Shown: one piece after another, positions 1 to 6,924 of the stretch
How the letters are laid out: each line of letters begins with the position of its first letter
Position numbering within the stretch: position 1 is the stretch's first letter
DNA from: Candidatus Solincola tengchongensis
Lineage (GTDB): Bacteria; Actinomycetota; Geothermincolia; Geothermincolales; RBG-13-55-18
Length of the DNA: 12,849 nt
NCBI GenBank assembly: GCA_015711895.1
Contig: JACVJH010000176.1
Span: 1 to 12,849 of the forward strand
Reading direction: 5' to 3'
The notes under the pieces: model-generated
What the model was told of the DNA's origin: nothing
Seen by the model: the letters and a program-made list of their open reading frames with translations, nothing else
The model's database searches: none
Made by a program: the position numbers and the translations under genes

Positions 1-600
1 ATTACCCTTCCCGCCGACGAAATTCCCCCGCCACATGTAATAGCGGACCAGGGGCTGTACCAGCACGGCGTAAGAGGTGAGGCGCAGGGGGCGCAGGCCG
101 GAGGAAATGAGGAGGCGCCTCACCTCCCACCTGGTGTAGCGGCGGAGGTGTCCGGCCAGGCAGTCGAAATCGCTGTATAGCTCGGGGCGGCCGGGGATGG
201 TGAGGAGGAGGCGGCCGCCCGGCTTCAGCACCCTCTTCAGCTCAAGCAGGGCGGGCAGGTCCAGGCGCAGGTGCTCGAGGACGTCCAGGCAGGTCACAAG
301 GTCGAAGGTGGCATCGGGATAGGGCAGCGCGTATATGCTCGCCTCGCGGACGTGTTCTATTCCCCGCAGGCGGCAGAAACGCACCGCTTCCTCGGAGTAG
401 TCGCAGCCCTCCACTTCCCCATAGCGGGAGAGGAAGGCGAAGTTCCCCCCCGTACCGCAGCCGACGTCGAGTATCCGCCGCCCGTCGCCCGGAGCCGGCC
501 CGTCCAAGAGGGAGGCCAGGACCATACGCCGTCCCACGAACCACCAGTGCTCGTCCTCCTTCTCGAACATGGTGGCGTAGGCCCTCTTTTCCAGTTTCAT
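1..600 (-). CDS. Class I SAM-dependent methyltransferase (3' end outside window)
   Basis: This is a SAM-dependent methyltransferase of the Rossmann-fold class; its substrate is unknown. The frame is open for all 200 codons from ATG at 600 to the window edge, so the C-terminus is missing. I see an N-terminal ExxHWWFxGRR segment (residues 15-25), motif I LDVGCGTGG (44-52), an acidic residue closing motif II (D67 in GCDYS), FDLVTCLDVLEHL (99-111) and a following LKPGG-type strand. The HWWF-GRR start is common in methyltransferases near glycosyltransferase or lipid-modification genes, so a polyprenyl or glycan substrate is possible, but nothing here proves it. AGGAG lies 5 nt before the ATG, inside the end of the upstream DUF362 gene. 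The gap to that gene is 9 nt, so it is the third gene of the operon. Confidence 0.88.
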   Translation of the reverse strand, partial: MKLEKRAYATMFEKEDEHWWFVGRRMVLASLLDGPAPGDGRRILDVGCGTGGNFAFLSRYGEVEGCDYSEEAVRFCRLRGIEHVREASIYALPYPDATFDLVTCLDVLEHLRLDLPALLELKRVLKPGGRLLLTIPGRPELYSDFDCLAGHLRRYTRWEVRRLLISSGLRPLRLTSYAVLVQPLVRYYMWRGNFVGGKGN

Positions 601-609
601 GCTGGCTCC

Positions 610-1716
610 TCAAGCTCGAGAAAGGGCGCCTTGCGGGCAGGCCTCCGCACAGCAGAAACAGGCGATGCAGGTGGCGGCGTCGATCTCCGGAAGCTCCCCA
701 CGCATGGACACCGCCTCCACGGGACAGGCCTTCACGCAGATGCGGCACCCGTCGCACTTCCCGGCGTCCAGGCGCACCTCCCCGAAGCGGAAGGAGGGAG
801 CTCGCCCCGTGATGCGGTCCAGGGGACGCCGCAGGAGGTCGTACATCCTCAAGAGGAAGCCGGAGATCATCATGCGGTTGAGGTCCGGGCGTGCGGGAAG
901 CTCGAACTCCCTGCGCACGGCCTCTATGCCGTCCCCCAGGACCTCGAATCCCTGCAGACGGCCCAGCCCCCTCTCGGCCGCCAGACGGATGTGGGCGATC
1001 TCCCGAGGGTCGGCCCCCATGATGCGGGCACAGGCGGCGTCCACCTCCACCACGTTGTCCCCGGCGACGATGACCCCCAGGCGCACCGGCCTCCCGTTGG
1101 TGGGCCCCAGGGCTCCCTCCATCCCCACAAGGCCGTCCACCACTATGAGCCGGGAGCGGATCACCGTGTTGAGGTCCACGATGCCCTGGTCCAGGCCGCG
1201 AAGGTGGATGATGAGCTTGTCCCGGGTGGGGACCACCCCCTTCAGGTTCTTGAGGCCCAGGGAGACCACCGTCTGGAGATGGGTCTTCATGACCGGCATG
1301 TTGATCAGGGCGTCGCATTCCAGAACCGGCTTGGCCACCACCTCCTCCTTCACCGCCACCCCTCCCGGGATGCGTATCTCCACCCTCTCCGCCGCGTCCA
1401 GGTCGAGCAGGGGGAACCCGTAGCGCTCACGGAAATCGCCGTACCCGGCACGGGGAAAGACACGAGAGGAGCGAAAGGGGTGGATGGGGCTCTCGCCCAC
1501 CGCCACCTCGGCTCCCTGCGCCGCTGCCAAACGGCACACCTCCGCCACCAGCTCCGGGTCGGTGACCGCTCCCGTCTCGCTGGCCTTGGCGGCACAGATG
1601 TTCGGCTTCACCAGGACCTTCTCGCCCGGGGAGACGAACCTTCCCATCCCTCCCAGGAGCTCAACGGCTCTGCGCACGTCCTGCGGGCCTTCCGCCCTGA
1701 TCACCGCCACGGTCAT
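610..1716 (-). CDS. DUF362 protein with C-terminal 2x[4Fe-4S] ferredoxin domain
   Basis: This is a cytoplasmic iron-sulfur protein of the DUF362 family (368 aa), whose biochemical role is not established. The N-terminal DUF362 domain shows the VLVKPN motif (KPN at residues 37-39) and the family signature of DALINMPVMKTH followed by LKNLKG. The C-terminus has two ferredoxin motifs: Cys 321, 324, 327, 331 and Cys 350, 353, 356, 360. Both follow CxxCxxCxxxC(P), as expected for two 4Fe-4S clusters. I chose ATG at 1716 because AGGTG sits 6 nt before it. A GTG at 1725, three codons upstream, overlaps that site and is less likely. The gene lies 10 nt after the predicted selenoprotein and 9 nt before the methyltransferase, so the three are almost certainly co-transcribed. 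An electron-transfer partnership with the Cys/Sec-rich protein is my inference. Confidence 0.93.
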   Translation of the reverse strand: MTVAVIRAEGPQDVRRAVELLGGMGRFVSPGEKVLVKPNICAAKASETGAVTDPELVAEVCRLAAAQGAEVAVGESPIHPFRSSRVFPRAGYGDFRERYGFPLLDLDAAERVEIRIPGGVAVKEEVVAKPVLECDALINMPVMKTHLQTVVSLGLKNLKGVVPTRDKLIIHLRGLDQGIVDLNTVIRSRLIVVDGLVGMEGALGPTNGRPVRLGVIVAGDNVVEVDAACARIMGADPREIAHIRLAAERGLGRLQGFEVLGDGIEAVRREFELPARPDLNRMMISGFLLRMYDLLRRPLDRITGRAPSFRFGEVRLDAGKCDGCRICVKACPVEAVSMRGELPEIDAATCIACFCCAEACPQGALSRA

Positions 1717-1726
1717 CGTCCACACC

Positions 1727-2746
1727 TCACTTAAGTATTCTCAGCGCTTCCTCCGCGCACCACGACCTTATCCCGTCGCAGACCTCCGAATACTTGGTGT
1801 ATTCTTCCAATTCCCGGGCCTCCGCGAACGACCGCCCCGTGAGCTCGCGGCATTCCAGGGAACCGAAGCGCTTCCGGAATCCCCGCACCAGTGGGTTACC
1901 CACCGCCCACAATCCCTTCCTTCCCCTGCCCGCGTAGAGGTTGAGATGGCCACGGGTGAAGAAGAAAAGCGTCCCGAAGACGCCTTCCGCACGGGGGTCG
2001 ATCCCCCATACTCCTCCAAGTGCCAGCAGGGCTCCCGCCAGTGCACCGCAAAGGCCGCCGGAGAGTCCCACGCCGCCGTCCAGTGCGATGGATATCTCTT
2101 CCAGGAACTCACTACCCAGCCCGGCCTCCTCACGGATGCGGCGCAGGACCGGTGCGGCGCAGTGACCTCCGATCCGGGGGCCGGCGGCCCCGAGAGCCCC
2201 GCCTGCCTCGTGAACCGCCTCGCCAACCGGGGCTTCCTCCTCCGCTGCTCCGGCGGCCCTTGCCTCCCGCTCACCTTCCTCGAGGGGCTGGTTCACCAGC
2301 TCGATGAGCTTCTCCACCGCCTTCCCGATATGGTTCACGCAGCGGGTGAAGACCTTCCCGGTGAATATGTAGTCCGCGAAACCGGAGACCCTGCGGAGAT
2401 CCGCTCCGCACCTTTCCCGGCACAGGGTGCTCCCGAAGCTCTCCTCGAACCACGCGGTGTACTCGCGCATACGCCGGTAGAGGGCCTCCCTCTTCGCCTC
2501 CTCTCCCTCCAGGAGGTCCCCCAGGTGCCCCAGGGCCAGGGACATGCAACCACCGGAGACCACGCCGCAGGTGGAGCCCTCGCTCACCCCTCCCCCTTCC
2601 AGGGGACAGGCGGCCTTCACCGCGTTGCTGTCGGTCAAGCCCAGGTACCCTACCAGGGTACCGAAGGTGGCCTGGTTTCAGTTCAGGTAGGTTATGAGTC
2701 GCACGCGTGCCAGGGTGGCTATCCAGCGGTTCAACAACTCGTCCAT
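1727..2746 (-). CDS. C_GCAxxG_C_C family selenoprotein, two tandem domains, in-frame UGA read as Sec
   Basis: This is a predicted redox protein of the C_GCAxxG_C_C family (339 aa with Sec); members are about 140 aa with four conserved Cys, so this one holds two copies. ATG at 2746 has AGGAGG 5 nt upstream. Codon 23 (2678-2680) is TGA and the frame then stays open to the stop at 1727. Domain 1: Sec23 in LN-U-NQATF, CGVVSG (Cys60), FGSTLC (Cys109) and Cys136. Domain 2: Cys196 in GHCAAPVL, CGALAG (Cys233), FGSLEC (Cys299) and Cys323, with an extra Cys330. An Ala/Glu-rich linker (about 153-180) joins them. UGA therefore aligns with Cys196, the first family Cys. A perfect stem-loop follows the UGA. 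A start at TTG 2638 would lose the first redox position and has no ribosome site. Selenoprotein members of this family are known. The alternative is a nonsense mutation, which the SECIS-like hairpin and the Cys alignment argue against. Confidence 0.87.
2644..2662 (-). promoter_or_regulatory. Bacterial SECIS-like stem-loop downstream of UGA
   Basis: Reading the minus strand, 15 nt after the TGA at 2678-2680 comes a perfect 7-bp stem, GGTACCC pairing with GGGTACC, closing a 5-nt loop, TGGTA. The distance from UGA to the loop is 22 nt, within the usual range for bacterial SECIS elements. The loop has G at its second position, as bacterial apical loops usually do. A weaker lower stem (GCCA with TGG-G-C) may extend it. 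The hairpin lies in coding sequence, as bacterial SECIS elements do. Confidence 0.75.
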
Positions 2747-3301
2747 GAAGGCCTCCTCTCGAGATGTAAGAGAAGCGGACGTGAACATTATAACCCGGGC
2801 GAAGAGGAAGATTACGCTCGGGTAACCCGGGACGAGCGAAAGGCGGGAGGGGAGCGAACCTCACCTCCCCCTCATCTCCAAGGGCCATCGTGGCCGCGCA
2901 GTCCGAGCCGATGCCCCGGTGAGCTCATGGTAATTTCCGGTCATAAATGCGACGACCTTTGAACGGCGAACCTGCATGAGTCATGAGGTGGTGCCGGTCT
3001 TCCCCGGGATCTTGCCCCTTCACCGCCGAATAGCGGAAGGTACACATCCCGGCAACATCGAAGGAAGTTCCGTGAGGGACGACTTGATGAGGCCGCTTCG
3101 CTTCAGGCGCGGGTGGTTGCATCCCGAAACCCGTACGGTGCACGGGAGAGCACCTGCAAACACATATGTCGTGACGGTGAAGTGATGCGCGCCGGACATT
3201 TTCGTGAGGATGGCAAGTGGTGAGGTCCGACAGCAGAAGAGATGCGGGGAGGAGCCTGCTTTCCGCCTTTTCTCGCTCATGGGAACCCGGAGGTGCGGAG
3301 T
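2747..3301. other. Non-coding divergent region between the selenoprotein operon and the hydratase gene
   Basis: I find no convincing gene in these 555 bases. The open frames are short (under 90 codons), lack ribosome sites and resemble nothing I recognise. The left end holds the ribosome site and -10 of the minus-strand operon, an 11-bp palindrome CGGGTAACCCG (2819-2829) and the TAACCCGGG repeat pair. The middle has several small inverted repeats, for example GGTGC and GCACC near 3135-3155, without a recognisable RNA fold. The right end carries the ribosome site of the plus-strand gene. Confidence 0.6.
2787..2792 (-). promoter_or_regulatory. Perfect -10 hexamer for the selenoprotein operon
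   Basis: The minus strand reads TATAAT here, about 41 nt before the ATG at 2746, giving a short leader of roughly 35 nt. No good -35 hexamer lies 16-18 nt upstream, so an activator or another sigma context may be involved. Two copies of TAACCCGGG (plus-strand 2791-2799 and 2823-2831, 32 bp apart) frame the area. Confidence 0.5.
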
Positions 3302-4096
3302 ATGGAATACCGGAACCTCAAACTTGAAAGCAAAGGTCGCGTGGCTGTTCTGACCTTGAACCGCCCGGAGCGCGGGAACGCCCTCAGCGTGGAGATGATG
3401 CGGGAGCTGGAGGACGCCGCCCTATCCTTCCGGGAGGACACGGAGACCCGGGTGGTGGTCTTCACCGGGGCGGGCAAACACTTCTGCGTGGGTATCGACC
3501 TGCGGGACCCGGCGCATGTGGAATCCTTAAGCTCTCCCCTGCTCGCCCGCCGGCGCCTCTTCGACCTCGGTCCCCGCATGATCCGCGCCCTGAGGGAAAT
3601 GGACCAGGTGACACTCGCCGCCCTCAACGGAGCGGCCATGGGCGGCGGAGCTTGCATCGCCTCCGCCCTGGACTTCCGGCTGGGGGCCGCGGACTGCCGG
3701 GTGGGTTATCCGGAGAGCAGCCTGGCCATACCCCTTAGCTGGGTCAGCCTCCCCCTCTGTGTGCGCCTGGTGGGCCCCTCCCGCGCCAAGCGCTGGCTGA
3801 TGCTCGGGGAGAGGCTGGGGGCCGAGGTCCTCCTGGAATGGGGTTTCCTCGACGAGGTGGTGCCCCCGGAGGAGCTGATGGAGAGGGCGCTGCAAACGGC
3901 CGAGTCCTACGCCGAACGTGCCCCGGTGGCGGTGCAGATGATCAAGCGCAGCGTCAACGCCGTGGCCGGGGCCTTGGACGAGGCCCTCATGCACATGGAC
4001 GGCGACCAGGTGCTGCTGGCGCAGACCTCCCGCGATTTCCGGGAGGCGGTGAGCGCCTTTTTGGAGAAGCGGCAACCCCGCTTCACCGGGGAATGA
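3302..4096 (+). CDS. Enoyl-CoA hydratase/isomerase (crotonase) family protein
   Basis: This is a crotonase-superfamily enzyme of 264 aa, the usual length, acting on a CoA thioester in the cytoplasm. The start is ATG 3302, with GGAGGTG 6 nt upstream; a frame opening 60 nt earlier adds residues with no family character. The NRPERGNALS motif is at 20-29. The first oxyanion-hole region is GKHFCVGIDL (58-67), and the second is NGAAMGGGACIAS (109-121). The two glutamates of classical hydratases (rat Glu144 and Glu164) align with Cys118 and Glu138; the 20-residue spacing is preserved. Only the second Glu is kept, a pattern known from single-Glu enoyl-CoA isomerases, so isomerase or another crotonase chemistry is more likely than plain hydration. 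It is a lone plus-strand gene followed by a terminator hairpin and converging on the thiolase operon. Confidence 0.92.
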   Translation: MEYRNLKLESKGRVAVLTLNRPERGNALSVEMMRELEDAALSFREDTETRVVVFTGAGKHFCVGIDLRDPAHVESLSSPLLARRRLFDLGPRMIRALREMDQVTLAALNGAAMGGGACIASALDFRLGAADCRVGYPESSLAIPLSWVSLPLCVRLVGPSRAKRWLMLGERLGAEVLLEWGFLDEVVPPEELMERALQTAESYAERAPVAVQMIKRSVNAVAGALDEALMHMDGDQVLLAQTSRDFREAVSAFLEKRQPRFTGE

Positions 4097-4108
4097 CCTT
4101 CTTCCCCG
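4087..4108 (+). repeat. Inverted repeat spanning the stop codon of the crotonase gene
   Basis: Arms CGGGGAA (4087-4093) and TTCCCCG (4102-4108) pair perfectly around an 8-nt loop that includes the TGA stop. It lies just before the stronger terminator hairpin and may form part of the same 3'-end structure. Confidence 0.5.
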
Positions 4109-4115
4109 ATGAGAG

Positions 4116-4137
4116 CGGGCGCGGTCACCCGCGCCCG
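4116..4137 (+). terminator. GC-rich terminator hairpin between convergent genes
   Basis: A perfect 9-bp stem, CGGGCGCGG (4116-4124) with CCGCGCCCG (4129-4137), closes a 4-nt loop. It starts 20 nt after the crotonase stop and is followed on the plus strand by a pyrimidine tract (TCTTCCTCTCTCC) rather than pure T. It also lies 52 nt beyond the thiolase stop on the minus strand, so it may serve both convergent transcripts, but the minus side has no T tract. Confidence 0.65.
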
Positions 4138-4188
4138 TCTTCCTCTCTCCTCCGCCAACCCGGCGGTGAGCGCCGGGTCCCGCCAGCC

Positions 4189-5394
4189 TCAGTCCACGCC
4201 GAAGATGGCCACCGAGCACACGTTCTGGGTGGGGACCCCGCCCAGGTTGTGGGTCAGCCCGAACTTGGGGTTCTTCACCGCGCGGTCCTCCGGCCAGCGG
4301 CCCAGGAGCTGGTTGTACATCTCGTAGATCATGCGGATCCCCGAGGCCCCGATGGGGTGCCCGAAGCACTTCAGCCCCCCGTCCGGCTGGCAGGGTATCT
4401 GACCGTCCAGGTCGAAGAAGCCGCTGAGGATGTCCTCCGGAGCCCCGCCGGGGGGAGAGATCCCCAGGTCCTCCATGGTCACCAGCTCGGTGATGGAGAA
4501 GCAGTCGTGCACCTCCATCATGGAGATCTCCTTGCGCGGGTCCTTTATCCCCGCTTCCTCGTAGGCCTTGCGGGAGGCCGTCTGGGTGGTTATGATGCCC
4601 GCCCCGTCCCAGCGGGTGAACATGGCCTCCTCCCCGGAGCTCACCGAGATCTGCAGGGCCTTGACCTTGACCATGGGCTCGTTGGGCTTGAGCTTCCTGA
4701 AGACCTCCGGGGTACAGACGATGGCCGCCGCCGACCCGTCGCTCACCCCGCAGCAGTCGAAGAGGCCCAGAGGGTAGGCCACCATAGGAGCCCCCATGAT
4801 CTGCTCCTTGGTCACCGCCCGGCGCAGGTGGGCGCGGGGGTTCTTGGCCCCGTTCTGATGGCTCTTCCAGGAGACATGGGTGATGGCCTCCTTGAGCTTC
4901 TCCATGGGGATCTTGTATTTGGCGGCGTAGGCCGTGGCCAGCTGGGCGAACATGCCAGGAGCGGTGGCGTTGGGCCCGATCATCACCGCCTCCTGGCCGA
5001 AGGCCGGGCTGTCGGGAAGCCCTCCATACCCGGTGTCCTTGAGCTTCTCCACCCCGATGGCCAGGGCTATCTCGCAGGCCCCTGAGGCCACGGCGTAGGT
5101 GGCGCCGCGGAAGGCCTCCGTCCCCGAGGCGCAGAAGTTGTCCACCCGGGTGAAGGGGATGAAGGGGGTGTGCAGGGCCCCGCTGGCGTAGGTGGCGCCC
5201 TTGCCGATGTTTATCTCGTCGATGTGGATGCCCAGCCAGGCGGCCTGGATGTCCTTCTTCTCGATGCCCGCGTCCTGAAGGGCCTCGGTCAGGGCCTCTA
5301 TGAGGAGGTCGTCTGAACCGGCGTCCCAGCGCTCCCCGAATTTCGTGCATCCCATGCCCAGGATGACCACCTTGTCCCGGATTCCCTCGGCCAT
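4189..5394 (-). CDS. SCP2-type thiolase (acetyl-CoA acetyltransferase family)
   Basis: This is a thiolase-fold enzyme of 401 aa, of the SCP2/archaeal acetoacetyl-CoA thiolase type, predicted to cleave or form a beta-ketoacyl-CoA. The nucleophile Cys88 sits in DNFCASGTEA, the SCP2-type HDCF motif (His296) replaces the NEAF of classical thiolases, and the GHPIGASG motif carries His346. The C-terminus has HNLGG and Cys393 but no classical CxG motif, as in other SCP2-type members. The catalytic residues all look intact. The start is ATG 5394, with GGAGGTG about 6 nt upstream. Its start lies one base after the stop of the HMG-CoA-synthase-like/DUF35 fusion, so the pair is translationally linked and probably forms a complex, like the archaeal thiolase-HMG-CoA synthase-DUF35 assembly or the BbsAB-type thiolase. 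The substrate cannot be told from sequence alone. Confidence 0.93.
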   Translation of the reverse strand: MAEGIRDKVVILGMGCTKFGERWDAGSDDLLIEALTEALQDAGIEKKDIQAAWLGIHIDEINIGKGATYASGALHTPFIPFTRVDNFCASGTEAFRGATYAVASGACEIALAIGVEKLKDTGYGGLPDSPAFGQEAVMIGPNATAPGMFAQLATAYAAKYKIPMEKLKEAITHVSWKSHQNGAKNPRAHLRRAVTKEQIMGAPMVAYPLGLFDCCGVSDGSAAAIVCTPEVFRKLKPNEPMVKVKALQISVSSGEEAMFTRWDGAGIITTQTASRKAYEEAGIKDPRKEISMMEVHDCFSITELVTMEDLGISPPGGAPEDILSGFFDLDGQIPCQPDGGLKCFGHPIGASGIRMIYEMYNQLLGRWPEDRAVKNPKFGLTHNLGGVPTQNVCSVAIFGVD

Positions 5395-5395
5395 C

Positions 5396-6853
5396 TCACT
5401 TCACCTCCCCCACCGCCGGGATGGCTTTCCAGAAGTAATTGGTGATGTCGCGCTTGGGGTCATAGAACTTGATGCGGAAGCTGAACTCCACCGGCATGCC
5501 CACGGAGAGGTCTTCCACCGTGCAGTCGGTAAAGTCCATGAGTGTACGGCCGCCGCCGTTGAAGTTCACGTTGCCGTAGATGGCTGGCGGGTTGACCGAG
5601 GCGGCCAGCATGTCCCCGGTATAGGTGAAGACCGTCCCGCCCTTGTCCGCCAGGTACACGGGGTCCATCTCGTCCAGGGCCTGGCAGTCGGGGTTGATGC
5701 ACAGGCGCTGCGGAGGGAACTGCTGCGTCCCGCACTTGCGGCACTTGCTCCCCCACAGCCCCAGGATGGCCTTGTGCTCGCGCCATACCAAGGACCAGCG
5801 GGTCTCCTTGTCCGTCTCCCCGCGGATCCCCGTCTCCGCCGGCGCCATGCCCCTCCACACCAGGTACTTCTGGTAGTTGTCCAGGTCGGCGCGGCGGGCC
5901 AGCCAGCGGGATACGCCCCTCCCGTCCTGCATCTTCTCGATGTTCTCGGTGACCTCGAACCACAAGGCGTCGCAACCGCTCCCATAACTCACCAGGAGGA
6001 TCTTCTCCCCCGGCCGGGCAGTCTCCAGGGCCGCGGCCAGCATGAGCAGGGGATGGGCGCTCCCGGAATCTCCCACCGTGGCCAGCATGTCGTCCTGCAC
6101 CTTCTCCTGCTCCACCTGGAGGGCCTTGTTGATGTTCTTGCGGGCCCCGCCGTAGTAGCAGGGATAGATGATGCGGTCGAAGTCGGCAGGGCTCATGCCG
6201 TACTTGGAGCACAGCCCCTGCACCGCCTGGGGGATGAACTGCTGGTAACCCACGTCGCGTATCCAGCGCTCCTCCCACATGCGGTCGTACTTGGTGTTGG
6301 CCCCCCGCAGGTGGTCAACGAAGTCGTGTGACACGGAGAAGGACCCCTTGTACTCGGCGATGACGTCCTGGTCGGAGACCATGACCGCCGCCCCGGCGTC
6401 GCCGAAGACCATCTCCTGGGTGGAGGCCATCTTGCCCAGGCGGCAGTCGGCGGCGCAGACCACCGCTTTCCCGCCGTTGAAGGCCACGAACTCCAGGGCG
6501 GAGAGCAGGGCGCTGGTGCCGGACTTCAGCGACCCGGTGAAGTCGGCGGACCGTATCTCGTCCCGCGCCCCCAGGGCACCGGCCACGATATTGGCGTTCT
6601 GCCGCTCCTTGTAGGGCGCCGTAGTGGTGGCGAAATAGACCGCGTCGATGCTCTGGCGGTCCACCCCGCGCAGGCAATCCATGCCCGCGGCCACGGCCAT
6701 GGTGATGGAGTCCTCGTCGAAGTTGGCGACGGCCTTCTCCCCGCGGGCGTTGGTGATGATCACCGGGTTCAGCCAGCCCATGCTGCCGAAGATGATCATG
6801 CGGTTCAGCCGGTAGCGGGGAACGTAGCCGCCGAAGGAGCCGATCCCAACCAT
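5396..6853 (-). CDS. HMG-CoA-synthase-like domain fused to DUF35 Zn-ribbon/OB-fold domain
   Basis: This 485-aa fusion has a thiolase-fold domain resembling archaeal HMG-CoA synthase (about 1-340), followed by a DUF35 domain: Zn-ribbon Cys 371, 374, 385, 390 and an OB fold to the end. Family marks include GGYVPRYRLNR (8-18), GEKAVANFDEDSITMAVAA (38-56) and VSYGSGCDALWF. By eye, the active-site Cys (archaeal ACKAGT) falls at Leu109 in SLKSGT, the His (FHQPNG) at Pro231 in YPCYYGG, and the Asn (GNTY) at Asp262 in GDSGS. The triad therefore looks lost. In archaea the DUF35 protein bridges thiolase and synthase; here it is attached to the synthase-like half and may hold or channel acyl-CoA for the thiolase encoded next. 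The start is ATG 6853 with GGGAGG 5 nt upstream; an ATG 57 nt earlier has no such site. A role in the mevalonate pathway is unlikely. Confidence 0.9.
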   Translation of the reverse strand: MVGIGSFGGYVPRYRLNRMIIFGSMGWLNPVIITNARGEKAVANFDEDSITMAVAAGMDCLRGVDRQSIDAVYFATTTAPYKERQNANIVAGALGARDEIRSADFTGSLKSGTSALLSALEFVAFNGGKAVVCAADCRLGKMASTQEMVFGDAGAAVMVSDQDVIAEYKGSFSVSHDFVDHLRGANTKYDRMWEERWIRDVGYQQFIPQAVQGLCSKYGMSPADFDRIIYPCYYGGARKNINKALQVEQEKVQDDMLATVGDSGSAHPLLMLAAALETARPGEKILLVSYGSGCDALWFEVTENIEKMQDGRGVSRWLARRADLDNYQKYLVWRGMAPAETGIRGETDKETRWSLVWREHKAILGLWGSKCRKCGTQQFPPQRLCINPDCQALDEMDPVYLADKGGTVFTYTGDMLAASVNPPAIYGNVNFNGGGRTLMDFTDCTVEDLSVGMPVEFSFRIKFYDPKRDITNYFWKAIPAVGEVK

Positions 6854-6924
6854 CTCTTCCTCCCTTCCCTCTTGCTTTTCTGCCGATGAAGGTCGAACCG
6901 TGCCGCGCAACGACCCTTCTTCCC

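Noticed and set aside
271..1734. A 487-codon plus-strand open frame opposite the DUF362 gene and methyltransferase
   Set aside because: It has low-complexity composition and no motif, and the opposite strand carries two unmistakable protein families.
1727..2638. Gene call for the C_GCAxxG_C_C protein starting at TTG 2638
   Set aside because: There is no ribosome site before the TTG. Homology continues upstream through the UGA to a well-placed ATG with AGGAGG.
3095..3160. A CCCGAAACCCGTACGG segment reminiscent of group II intron domain V
   Set aside because: The bases flanking GAAA do not pair as domain V requires, and there is no reverse transcriptase gene nearby.
3527..5350. A 607-codon minus-strand open frame across the thiolase and crotonase genes
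   Set aside because: It runs in a different frame from the thiolase and crosses the terminator and a convergent gene; its composition is Gly/Arg/His-rich.
5396..6853. Annotation as a functional mevalonate-pathway HMG-CoA synthase
   Set aside because: The catalytic triad appears replaced, and no mevalonate gene is visible in the window.
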